A DNA stretch of 7,802 nt from CAZXBB01 sp964638815 (GCA_964638815.1 CAZXBB010000086.1:1-7802); one strand, 5' to 3'. Counted from the stretch's first letter, positions 1 through 6,427 are shown. Notes: generated by a model not told the origin, from the letters alone. Made by a program: numbers and translations.

Positions 1-14
1 CCGGGCGTGTCGCG

Positions 15-860
15 TCAGCGCTGAGCGCTCGCGACCGCCTCGCAGGCGCGCTTGTCGTCGTGCCGGCGCACCTCGAGCGCGCGGCCGTGGACGCCGTCGG
101 CGGCCGCGACGAGCGCATCGCACAGGAACTGGATGGCGGGAACGTCCTTGTAGTCGTGACGAAGCTCCGCGATCTTCTCCGCCATCGGCGCCCCGTTGTC
201 GCGGTAGAGCCGCTTGTAGGCGTCCTTGACGGCGTCGATGTGCGCCTGCGAATAGCCGCGTCGCGTCATGGCGAGCGAGTTGATCGCGCGGACCTCGGCC
301 GGATTGCCCTCCACGATCATGTAGGGGGGAACGTCCTTCGCGATGCGAGCGAGCCCCCCCACGAACGAGCAGCGTCCGATCGTCGTGAAGTGGTGCACGC
401 CGACGCCGCCGCCGATGTTCGCGCCATCCTCGACCAGGACGTGACCGGCGATCATGACCTGGTTGGCGATGACGATCTCGCTGCCGATGGTGCTGTCGTG
501 CGCGACATGGGCGGCGACCATGATGAGATTGTCGCTGCCGATGCGCGTGACGCCGCCCCCGTTGGCGGTGCCCCGGTGAATCGTCACGTGCTCGCGGATG
601 CGATTACCGTTTCCGATCTCGCACGTCGTGCGCTCGCCCCGGAACTTGCGATCCTGAGGATCGGCGCCGATCACTGAGAAGGGAAAGATCTCGTTGTCCG
701 CTCCGAGCGTGGTCAGAGACTCGATGACGGCATGGTGATGGAGCACCGTCCGCGCACCGATCACCACCTCCGGACCGACGACGCAATACGCGCCGATCAC
801 GGCGCTCTCGGCGAGCTCGGCGCGCGGATCGATGATTGCGGTCTCGTGTATCTGTGCCAT
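15..860 (-). CDS. lpxA: UDP-N-acetylglucosamine O-acyltransferase LpxA
   Basis: This 281-residue cytoplasmic enzyme carries out the first step of lipid A synthesis: transfer of a 3-hydroxyacyl chain from ACP to the 3-OH of UDP-GlcNAc. Left-handed beta-helix hexapeptide repeats ([LIV]-G-x4 pattern) run from about residue 5 to 185, followed by an alpha-helical C-terminus (about 195-260). The family core REHVTIHRGT (89-98), GSDNLIM (108-114) and AHVAHD (117-122) is present, with catalytic His at H121 (E. coli H125). AGH (138-140), VHHF (155-158) and KDVPPY (175-180) also match. Length is close to the family norm (E. coli 262), with about 20 extra C-terminal residues. The start is supported by a GAGGTGAG Shine-Dalgarno at 869-876 with 8-nt spacing. 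The gene lies 35 bp after lpxC-fabZ on the same strand, so co-transcription is likely. The stop is 14 bp from the window edge; whether lpxB follows cannot be seen. Confidence 0.97.
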   Translation of the reverse strand: MAQIHETAIIDPRAELAESAVIGAYCVVGPEVVIGARTVLHHHAVIESLTTLGADNEIFPFSVIGADPQDRKFRGERTTCEIGNGNRIREHVTIHRGTANGGGVTRIGSDNLIMVAAHVAHDSTIGSEIVIANQVMIAGHVLVEDGANIGGGVGVHHFTTIGRCSFVGGLARIAKDVPPYMIVEGNPAEVRAINSLAMTRRGYSQAHIDAVKDAYKRLYRDNGAPMAEKIAELRHDYKDVPAIQFLCDALVAAADGVHGRALEVRRHDDKRACEAVASAQR

Positions 861-868
861 CAGCAGTA

Positions 869-876
869 CTCACCTC
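869..876 (-). promoter_or_regulatory. Shine-Dalgarno of lpxA
   Basis: On the minus strand this reads GAGGTGAG, 8 nt before the ATG at 860. It is a near-ideal ribosome-binding site and fixes the lpxA start within the 35-bp gap after lpxC-fabZ. Confidence 0.75.
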
Positions 877-895
877 GGAGCGGCGGAGTGCCCCC

Positions 896-2248
896 TCAAT
901 CCGGCTCCGCATCCACCATCATGAACCTGATCTGCGCCTCGGCGGCGACCTTCGAACCGACGAACGCCCTGCACTTCATGGAGCCCGTCCGGGCGCGAGC
1001 CCGAACGGCCTCGGCTTCGAGGACAAGCTGGTCGCCCGGCGTGACCGGGCATCTCAGCTTGACCTTGTCCAGACTCAGGAGCACGGCGATCTTCCCCGTG
1101 TGCTCGAGCTTCTGGCTCATCAGCAGACCGCCCAGTTGAGCCATCGCCTCGACGATGAGGACCCCCGGCATAATCGGCGTCCCGGGGTAATGACCCTGAA
1201 AGAACGGTTCGTTGATCGTCACGTTCTTGATGCCGATGGCCCGCCGGTCGCCGTCGATCTCGACCACCCGATCGACGAGCAGCATCGGATACCGGTGCGG
1301 CATGATTCGCTGGACGGCGCGCACGTCGATGCTGTTGCCGTGCGCAACGACATCCTTGCGACGCTCGGCGTCCATCTGCCGCAGGATCTTGAGGGCCATG
1401 CAACGGTTGAGATCGTGCCCCGATCGGCACGCCACGAACCGACCGTGGACCTCGCAGCCGACGAGATACAGATCGCCGAGCAGGTCGAGGACCTTGTGCC
1501 GCACCGGCTCGTTGTCGAAGCGGTACTCGTTGTCGATCGGACCGTTGTCGCCTATGACGAGCACGTCCTTCGGCGTGAGGTGCCGGCACATGCCGCGATC
1601 CCAGAGCGCCTGCGCCTCTTCCTTGAGGCTGTACGTCCGCGCCCTGGCGACCTCGCTCAGGTAGTCGCCGTTCGCGCTCGTGAACGCCTGCGTCTGACGC
1701 CGGATGCGATGACTCTTGGCGCCGTAGTCGAGATCGAAGATGAGCTGGAACTCGTCGGCGTGGCTGGGAAACCCGGCGAGCATCGCGTTGCCGTCCTCGA
1801 CGAGAAGCGGCTCGGTGATGCGGAAGATCCGCCGCGGCGCCTGCTGCTCGATGAGCCCCGCCGCCAGCATCGGCTCGACGAAGATGATCGCCGATCCGTC
1901 CCCGCACGGAAGCTCCGGACCGTCGATCCGGATCAGCGCGTTGTCGACCTTGAGTCCGGCCAGCGCGGACATGCAGTGCTCGACGGTCTCGACGGAGACG
2001 CTGCCGGTCTTGAGCGTCGTCCGGCGGGCCCGTTTCGCGACATGGGTCGCGATCGCGGGGATACGCACCGGCGGATTGACGTCGATCCGTTCGAAGACGA
2101 TCCCGTGGCCGGCGGGCGCCGGCTCGATCGTGATGGTGACCTCCTCGCCGAGGAGAAGCCCGCGTCCGGAAATGGTCACCGGCGCGGCCAGCGTGTGTTG
2201 CCGTGCCGTCGTTGACGTGCTCTCGGTCTCGTCCAGTGCAGTGACCAT
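896..2248 (-). CDS. lpxC-fabZ: Bifunctional UDP-3-O-acyl-GlcNAc deacetylase / 3-hydroxyacyl-ACP dehydratase (LpxC-FabZ fusion)
   Basis: This 450-residue cytoplasmic fusion has two enzymes in one uninterrupted frame. Residues about 17-295 are LpxC, the zinc deacetylase and committed step of lipid A synthesis. VEH (89-91) supplies the catalytic Glu E90 and zinc ligand H91; RHKVLDLLGD (250-259) supplies zinc ligands H251 and D255; SGHDLN (276-281) supplies H278 (E. coli E78, H79, H238, D242, H265). GDGSA (116-120) is also conserved. Residues about 305-448 are FabZ, the beta-hydroxyacyl-ACP dehydratase of fatty acid elongation: IMPHRYPMLLVDRV (315-328), then the hot-dog active site with H353 and E367 at the normal 14-residue spacing. 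The linker is only about 10-15 residues. The ATG at 2248 has no convincing Shine-Dalgarno, so the exact start is less sure, but homology begins near residue 17. The N-terminal LpxC stretch has GRGLLLGEE where E. coli has a GLHTG motif. FabZ drains the hydroxyacyl-ACP that LpxA uses, so fusion could balance the two pathways. Confidence 0.97.
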   Translation of the reverse strand: MVTALDETESTSTTARQHTLAAPVTISGRGLLLGEEVTITIEPAPAGHGIVFERIDVNPPVRIPAIATHVAKRARRTTLKTGSVSVETVEHCMSALAGLKVDNALIRIDGPELPCGDGSAIIFVEPMLAAGLIEQQAPRRIFRITEPLLVEDGNAMLAGFPSHADEFQLIFDLDYGAKSHRIRRQTQAFTSANGDYLSEVARARTYSLKEEAQALWDRGMCRHLTPKDVLVIGDNGPIDNEYRFDNEPVRHKVLDLLGDLYLVGCEVHGRFVACRSGHDLNRCMALKILRQMDAERRKDVVAHGNSIDVRAVQRIMPHRYPMLLVDRVVEIDGDRRAIGIKNVTINEPFFQGHYPGTPIMPGVLIVEAMAQLGGLLMSQKLEHTGKIAVLLSLDKVKLRCPVTPGDQLVLEAEAVRARARTGSMKCRAFVGSKVAAEAQIRFMMVDAEPD

Positions 2249-2335
2249 CGCGATCTGAGGCGGGCCGGCCCGGGCTCGGGGCGGGGTCCGCGGATCGAGC
2301 CCGCCGTCTGCCGGATCGGCTCAATCAGACCGGGT

Positions 2336-2364
2336 AGCTTACGAATCGGCGACCTCCGACGCAA
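2336..2364 (-). promoter_or_regulatory. Candidate promoter of lpxC-fabZ-lpxA
   Basis: On the minus strand, TTGCGT (2359-2364) and TAAGCT (2336-2341) are separated by exactly 17 nt. Each matches the sigma70 consensus at only 3 of 6 positions. The -10-like box lies in the least GC-rich patch of the gap and would give a leader of about 80 nt. This is an inference from spacing and context only. Confidence 0.28.
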
Positions 2365-2404
2365 TCCGGCGTCGACCCCCGGGCCCCGGGGGCCGGCAGG
2401 CGGC

Positions 2405-2462
2405 GGTCGGCGGGGTCGGCGGGTCGGGTCGGCGGGTCGGGTCGGGTCGGCGCGGCGCGGGG
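2405..2462 (+). repeat. GGGTC/GGCGGGTC G-rich tandem repeat
   Basis: The plus strand repeats GGGTC and GGCGGGTC units. G-runs of three or more lie at 2412-2415, 2421-2423, 2426-2428, 2434-2436, 2439-2441 and 2444-2446, with a further run at 2459-2462. Loops between the first six runs are 2-5 nt, which fits a G-quadruplex pattern on the plus strand, the template strand for lpxC-fabZ. The nascent minus-strand RNA would be a C-rich stretch with no U inside the core repeat. Confidence 0.7.
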
Positions 2463-2495
2463 CGAGGCGAGGAGGGCCGGCGAATCGGATCCTCA

Positions 2496-2527
2496 GGTCC
2501 GGTTGCCGGTCTTCACGAGCCCGGACC
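2496..2527. repeat. 7-bp inverted repeat GGTCCGG / CCGGACC
   Basis: Perfect arms at 2496-2502 and 2521-2527 flank an 18-nt spacer, about 70 bp after the ompH copy B stop. No T-run follows on either strand, so it does not look like an intrinsic terminator. It may be an RNA stem at the 3' end of the bamA-ompH-ompH transcript or have no role. Confidence 0.3.
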
Positions 2528-2533
2528 GCTTGC

Positions 2534-2557
2534 TCCGAACGGGCGGGAGTCCGAACG
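2534..2557. repeat. Direct repeat TCCGAACG, two copies
   Basis: Identical 8-mers at 2534-2541 and 2550-2557 are spaced by 16 bp start to start. They lie about 285-310 bp upstream of the lpxC-fabZ start, far from the candidate promoter, so a regulatory role is only a possibility. Confidence 0.3.
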
Positions 2558-2595
2558 AGGATGTCCACACGCGGCGCCGCTGCGGCCGGAGTGCA

Positions 2596-3219
2596 TCAAT
2601 TCCCGCCGCGCGCGTAGCGCGAGTTCATCCGCGCGATGAGGTCCTCCGTGATGTCGATGGCCGAGTTGGTGTACAGCAGCCGGCGCGCGGAGATCTGCCG
2701 CATGATCTCGGCCTCGGAGATCTCGGTCGGCAGCGCGACGATCGAGTCGTCCACCATCACGAGGTCGTACCCCTGCTCCTCGGCCATCTGCCTGACGACT
2801 TCCTTGATGCGGTCCTCGTAGAGGTCGTAGAGCGTGCGCGACTTCTCCGCATCGAGCTTGCGCACCGCGAAGTCGAGGAATGCCTTCAGCCGGAACCCCT
2901 TCCCGGCGAGCTCCGCCGCGACTTCCTGGAACTTCTCGCTGCCCGGCGGGAAGAGCTCGAGATCGGCGTTGAGCACCTCGATCTCCTCGCGCTTCTTATG
3001 GCCCTCGGCGTCGAGCTTGTCCGCGAGGTTCTTCAGCCTCGCGTCGGCCGCGCCGCGCTCGTCGAGGCCCTGGAACACCTTCTCGAGGTTCACCGTCGCA
3101 ACGACGGCGGCGGGGAGCATCGTGGCGCGGTTCGCCTGCGAGGAGTAGCCGACGTAGCCGGCAAACATCGCGAGCAGGATCATCGCGGGCCAGTTCAGGT
3201 TCTTCGTCTTTGCGATCAT
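2596..3219 (-). CDS. OmpH/Skp-family periplasmic chaperone, copy B
   Basis: This 207-residue protein is of the OmpH/Skp family, which holds unfolded outer-membrane proteins in the periplasm for delivery to BamA. A hydrophobic N-terminal segment (about 10-25) could be a signal peptide or uncleaved anchor; SSQA (26-29) is a possible but weak cleavage site. VATVNLEKVFQGLDE (40-54) matches the usual OmpH opening beta-strand and helix. A charged helical region (about 55-145) forms the tentacle-like coiled coil, and GYDLVMVDDS (150-159) with the following segment closes the core. The C-terminal part has RRLLY (179-183) and DITEDLIARMNSRY (189-202), shared with copy A. The ATG at 3219 is chosen because GAGGA lies 5 nt upstream and the hydrophobic segment follows directly; the open frame runs further upstream but overlaps the neighbouring ompH gene. 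It lies 47 bp after copy A, in the same unit. Confidence 0.9.
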   Translation of the reverse strand: MIAKTKNLNWPAMILLAMFAGYVGYSSQANRATMLPAAVVATVNLEKVFQGLDERGAADARLKNLADKLDAEGHKKREEIEVLNADLELFPPGSEKFQEVAAELAGKGFRLKAFLDFAVRKLDAEKSRTLYDLYEDRIKEVVRQMAEEQGYDLVMVDDSIVALPTEISEAEIMRQISARRLLYTNSAIDITEDLIARMNSRYARGGN

Positions 3220-3266
3220 GTCTGTCCTCGTCTGCCCCGGGGAATGGCGGAAAGTCTTCGGCGCCG

Positions 3267-3905
3267 TCAACCGCCGGCGTTGTAGGCATTGTTCATGCGC
3301 TGGACGAGCTCCTGCGTGATGTCGGCGGCCGGACTCACGTAAAGCGCTCGCCGGCCCGTCATCTGCTGACGCACCTGCATCTCGCGCGGCATGTTCGCCT
3401 CCGGGTTGACTCCGAGCTTCTGGGCGGAGTCGTTCATGAGGACGATGTCGTAGCCGTTGGCCGCCGAGAGCTCCTGGAGCGCCCTGGCGACGCTGCGGTC
3501 GAGCTCCCGGAACATCAGGGACTTCTCGATGTCGAGCTGCTCGTTGCTGAACGCGCGCCACGCGTTGTACTCGAGGGCGGCGAGCGTGAGGTCCTCCTGC
3601 ATCTCCTGGCGACGCTTCTTCTCGGTCGGGGGGATCGCTTCGAGCTGCTCCTGGAGCGCCTTGAGGTCGTCCTGCTTTCGCGTGTCCTCGGCGATGCGCT
3701 CGTCGCGCATGGCCTTCAGCTTGAGCTCGGCCTGCGCCCGCTCGTTGAGCCCGTCGAGGACCGCGGGCAGATCCACCGAGACGACGCAAGTGCAGCTCGC
3801 GGCGCCGGGCTGCCGCTGCGCCCCCACCTGGAAGGCGATGACCGAGACGAGAACCAGCAGCAGCAGCGCGGACGGAACGTTGAGCGTGCGCGTGATCGAG
3901 TGCAT
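3267..3905 (-). CDS. OmpH/Skp-family periplasmic chaperone, copy A
   Basis: This 212-residue OmpH/Skp-family protein is encoded immediately downstream of bamA. A strong hydrophobic segment (about 11-27) is a signal peptide or membrane anchor, with VGA (27-29) as a possible cleavage site. AASC (35-38) superficially resembles a lipobox, but it is too far from the hydrophobic core and lacks the usual Leu at -3. VVSVDLPAVLDGLNERAQAE (41-60) is the family opening, a charged coiled-coil region runs about 55-148, and GYDIVLMNDS (151-160) parallels copy B. The C-terminal RRALY (185-189) and DITQELVQRMNNAY (195-208) are shared with copy B. The start at 3905 is fixed by a strong AAGGAGGG ribosome-binding site at 3911-3918; an in-frame ATG at 4004 would extend into bamA and is rejected. 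The copies are clearly diverged (moderate similarity by eye), so this is an old duplication. They may form mixed or separate trimers. Confidence 0.9.
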   Translation of the reverse strand: MHSITRTLNVPSALLLLVLVSVIAFQVGAQRQPGAASCTCVVSVDLPAVLDGLNERAQAELKLKAMRDERIAEDTRKQDDLKALQEQLEAIPPTEKKRRQEMQEDLTLAALEYNAWRAFSNEQLDIEKSLMFRELDRSVARALQELSAANGYDIVLMNDSAQKLGVNPEANMPREMQVRQQMTGRRALYVSPAADITQELVQRMNNAYNAGG

Positions 3906-3910
3906 GAATG

Positions 3911-3918
3911 CCCTCCTT
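3911..3918 (-). promoter_or_regulatory. Shine-Dalgarno of ompH copy A
   Basis: The minus strand reads AAGGAGGG 5 nt before the ATG at 3905. It is the strongest ribosome-binding site in the window and decides the start against the upstream in-frame ATG at 4004. Confidence 0.8.
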
Positions 3919-3942
3919 GAACGACCGGGAACGGGACACACG

Positions 3943-3957
3943 ATACCCGAAGGGTAT
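3943..3957 (-). other. Short hairpin between bamA and ompH copy A
   Basis: A perfect 6-bp inverted repeat (ATACCC / GGGTAT) has a 3-nt loop, TTC on the transcript. It sits 24 bp after the bamA stop and about 25 nt before the ompH copy A ribosome-binding site. There is no T-run after it on the minus strand, so it is not a standard terminator. It might act as an RNA processing or stability element that sets the ratio of bamA to ompH message. Confidence 0.35.
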
Positions 3958-3981
3958 TCGGCCGGGAAGCCGCGGAGCAAC

Positions 3982-6366
3982 TCAACGAAACGGGAGCTCG
4001 GCACTGAAGCTCAGCACACGCTCCTCGTCCCGCTCCTCGCTCCGCAGCGGAATGCCGAAATCGAAAGCGATCGGCACCGGGCCGAGGGCCGCGATGTAGA
4101 GCCGCACGCCGAAACCGACCGACACGCGGTAGTCGGCGAGGCCGAAGTCCTCCGTCACGCTCCCCGTGTCCATGAACAGCACGCCCGAGATCGTCTCCTC
4201 GAACAGCGGGAACTCGTACTGCGCGCCGACGAACATCAGGAAATCGCCGCCGATGGGTTCGTCGTTGGGCGACCCGTCCCGGTTCGTCCCCTTCGGGCTG
4301 ATCTCGCGGAAGTCGAACCCGCGGAAGCTCCGGCCGCCGAGGTAGAATCGCTCGTAGGTCGGCGACTCCCCGCCGAAGATGTAACCGAGACGCGACGACA
4401 GCCGCAGCGTCGTGCGTCGTCCGAGGAAGTCCTCGTCGAGGGTGAAGAACAGGGTGTAGTCCACCTCCGACCGGAAGAACTCGAAATCGCCGGTCACCGA
4501 GTCCAACGAGAGCCGCAGGCGGCTGCCGCGCCCCGGGCGGGTGATCGTGCCGACGGTCGTCCGCGTCAGCGAGACTCCGAACGTGGCGAGCGTGTTCGGA
4601 CCGGCGTCCGCAACGATCTCGACCGGCGTCTGGGGGGAGAAATCGGACAGCTCGACCTCCTCGGCCTGCGCGGTGAACCCGATCTGCCAGATGTCGCCGA
4701 GCGATCGCGTCAGCCCGAGGCTGCCGGTCAGCCGCTCCTCCTCGTAGTCCGTGAACTCGCGCCGGCGAAACGACCCCGACACGCTGAACGCGTAATCGGT
4801 CTCCAGAAAATGAGGCTCGGTCAGGCTCATCGCGTACTGGAAGATCTCGTCGCCGGGGCGGAACACCATGTTGAACCGCTGACCGGCGCCGCGAAACGCG
4901 CGGCCGGCGACCAGCTCGCTGAACGACTCCGGGAAGTCGGCCACGTCGAAGTTGCGCTGGGTCACGGAGAACTCGCCGAACACGCCGGAGTCGGACCCGA
5001 CAGCCACGCCGAAGTTCACCGAGCCCGTGTTGGTCTCCTTCACCTCGACCAGGAGGTCGCGGTACTCGGGGGCCGCCGGGTCCGGATCCTGCTCCGTCAG
5101 CCGCACGTCGCTGAAGAGACGCGTGTTCCCGACGAGGCGGCGCGAGAGATCGAGACGGCTCTTGTCATAGGGTCGCCCGGGACGCAGACGCAGCAGGCGG
5201 CGAATCACCTTGTCCTTCGTGAGGAAGTTGCCGTTGATGCTGATGAGCCCGACCTTGCTCTGCCTCCCCTCGGCGACGCCCAGCAGGAGATCGACCTCGG
5301 CCTCCGGCCCGCTGCGCAGCTCCGACGCCGTGATCTCGACGTCAAGATAGCCCATCATCCCGTACGCCTCGTCGAGCGCCGCGACCGACTTGCGGATCTT
5401 GTCGCGGCTGTAGATGTCCCCGGTCCTGATCTCGAGGAGCGCGGCGATCTGGTCGGCGCTGAACACGCCGATCGGCTGGCCGGGCGCCTCGATGTTCTCG
5501 GTGCGCACCGAGCGGAGCGTGTACTGCCGGCCCTCCGAGAAGAGGTACGTGACCTTCGCCTCGGTGTTGTCCGGGCTGAGGGCGACCGTGTGCCCGACGC
5601 GCACGTCGAGGTAGCCGCGGTCCTTGTAGAAGCGGTCGAGCGCGGCCTTGTCCTCGGCGATGATCTCCTCGTCCAGCACGCCGGGACGCAGGAAGGGGAT
5701 GTGCGTCCGAGTCTTGATCTCGTTCTCGAGCAGCTTCTGCGGGAACGAGTCGGCGCCGTCGAACTCGATCGCCTTGACCCGCACACGCGGGCCCTCGATG
5801 ACGTTGAAGATGAGGAGTCCGCGCTCGGCGATCTCCGTCTCGTCCACCGAGACGTCGGTGAGGTAGTAGCCCTTCTTCCGGTAGAGCGCCTTGATGTCGC
5901 GCTTGGCTTTCTCGATCTGGTACTGGTCGCGCGGACCGCCGGGGACCTGGCGAATCACGGCGCGAAGCTCCTGGTCTGGAATGGCCTTGTTCCCGATCGT
6001 CTGAACGGCGTTGATCGTCGGCTGGACCGTCACGGTGTAGATCACCTCGACCGAGCCGTCCGCGGCGAGCACGGCCTCGGCGGTGACGAACATGAACCGC
6101 CCGAGGTTGTAGATGCGGCTCACGTCGTCACGGACGGTCTGCCCGTCGTACGGATCGCCGATCGCGATTCGCAGGTTGTTGTGGATGAGCTGCTCGCCGG
6201 CCGCGTCGGCGCCGACGATGCGCACGCTCGAGATCGGCCGATCCGCGAGGTCCGGATCCCGCTCGAGGACGTCCTGGGCATGCAGGCTACCCCCCGCCAC
6301 CAGCAGGCCGAGCAACGCGAGCCGGCATACGGCGAAGAAGGAGCCACCCATGGTCCCGGGGAGCAT
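3982..6366 (-). CDS. bamA: Outer membrane protein assembly factor BamA (Omp85)
   Basis: This 794-residue protein is close to the family length (E. coli 810). BamA is the essential outer-membrane core of the machinery that folds and inserts beta-barrel proteins. A signal peptide (about residues 1-31) has a hydrophobic core LALLGLLVAGG and likely cleavage after LHA or LHAQ. Five POTRA domains follow at about 44-115, 117-191, 195-275, 281-366 and 370-446, each with the beta-helix-helix-beta pattern (for example VQTIGNKAIPDQEL at 121-134 and ISINGNFLTKDKVIRRLL at 375-392). The C-terminal 16-strand barrel runs about 447-794. The loop-6 signature is FRGF (681-684), the form of the canonical VRGF/Y motif. 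The protein ends in LPFR, with Phe next to last rather than terminal. The ATG at 6366 is preferred because AGGTG lies 10 nt upstream; ATG 6351 (789 residues) is also possible. The frame stays open far upstream, but that part is antisense to lpxD and is not coding. Confidence 0.96.
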   Translation of the reverse strand: MLPGTMGGSFFAVCRLALLGLLVAGGSLHAQDVLERDPDLADRPISSVRIVGADAAGEQLIHNNLRIAIGDPYDGQTVRDDVSRIYNLGRFMFVTAEAVLAADGSVEVIYTVTVQPTINAVQTIGNKAIPDQELRAVIRQVPGGPRDQYQIEKAKRDIKALYRKKGYYLTDVSVDETEIAERGLLIFNVIEGPRVRVKAIEFDGADSFPQKLLENEIKTRTHIPFLRPGVLDEEIIAEDKAALDRFYKDRGYLDVRVGHTVALSPDNTEAKVTYLFSEGRQYTLRSVRTENIEAPGQPIGVFSADQIAALLEIRTGDIYSRDKIRKSVAALDEAYGMMGYLDVEITASELRSGPEAEVDLLLGVAEGRQSKVGLISINGNFLTKDKVIRRLLRLRPGRPYDKSRLDLSRRLVGNTRLFSDVRLTEQDPDPAAPEYRDLLVEVKETNTGSVNFGVAVGSDSGVFGEFSVTQRNFDVADFPESFSELVAGRAFRGAGQRFNMVFRPGDEIFQYAMSLTEPHFLETDYAFSVSGSFRRREFTDYEEERLTGSLGLTRSLGDIWQIGFTAQAEEVELSDFSPQTPVEIVADAGPNTLATFGVSLTRTTVGTITRPGRGSRLRLSLDSVTGDFEFFRSEVDYTLFFTLDEDFLGRRTTLRLSSRLGYIFGGESPTYERFYLGGRSFRGFDFREISPKGTNRDGSPNDEPIGGDFLMFVGAQYEFPLFEETISGVLFMDTGSVTEDFGLADYRVSVGFGVRLYIAALGPVPIAFDFGIPLRSEERDEERVLSFSAELPFR

Positions 6367-6405
6367 ACCGAGCGGGCACCTGTCGAACAAGCAAGCCCGA
6401 TTGCG

Positions 6406-6427
6406 CGTTGACCCGTTGCCTTCAACG
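6406..6427. repeat. CGTTG / CGTTG / CAACG repeat set within the divergent spacer
   Basis: CGTTG occurs at 6406-6410 and 6414-6418, and its inverse CAACG at 6423-6427. The second and third form a perfect 5-bp inverted repeat with a 4-bp centre, located inside the spacer between the predicted -35 and -10 of lpxD. This could be an operator controlling lpxD, bamA or both. The arms are short enough that chance cannot be excluded. Confidence 0.35.

Larger units (their letters stand above)
2249..2595. other. 347-bp intergenic region between ompH copy B and lpxC-fabZ
   Basis: I find no believable gene here. In minus-strand order it holds a direct repeat TCCGAACG (2534-2541 and 2550-2557, 16-bp period), an inverted repeat GGTCCGG/CCGGACC (2496-2502 with 2521-2527), a GGGTC-type G-rich repeat (2405-2462), a GC palindrome block (2376-2393) and a weak promoter-like pair (2336-2364). 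The gap is much larger than the other same-strand gaps (35, 47 and 76 bp). This suggests a transcription-unit boundary, with lpxC-fabZ-lpxA expressed from its own promoter. No hairpin followed by a T-run is visible for the upstream unit. Confidence 0.6.

Noticed and set aside
836..2215. A 459-codon plus-strand open frame opposite lpxC-fabZ.
   Set aside because: It is a shadow of the verified LpxC-FabZ frame with biased Arg/Asp/Val-rich composition and no recognisable domain.
2176..2568. A 130-codon minus-strand frame over the gap before lpxC-fabZ.
   Set aside because: Its Arg/Pro-rich translation comes from the GC-rich repeat, it overlaps the start of lpxC-fabZ in another frame, and it has no recognisable domain.
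3370..3905. A lipobox (AASC) in ompH copy A suggesting a lipoprotein.
   Set aside because: The Cys is about 10 residues beyond the hydrophobic core and the -3 position is Ala rather than Leu/Val/Ile.
3220..3939. A 447-residue extension of ompH copy B.
   Set aside because: The extra part lies in another frame across ompH copy A. The OmpH domain begins with the hydrophobic segment right after ATG 3219, which has its own ribosome-binding site.
3906..4004. A longer ompH copy A starting at 4004.
   Set aside because: It would overlap the bamA 3' end and place 33 non-hydrophobic residues before the signal segment. ATG 3905 has a strong Shine-Dalgarno.
3457..6411. A 984-codon plus-strand open frame opposite bamA and ompH copy A.
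   Set aside because: It is fully antisense to two strongly recognisable genes. Long empty antisense frames are expected in GC-rich coding DNA with G/C third positions. Its translation is low-complexity, rich in Arg, Glu, Leu and Ala, and resembles no family.
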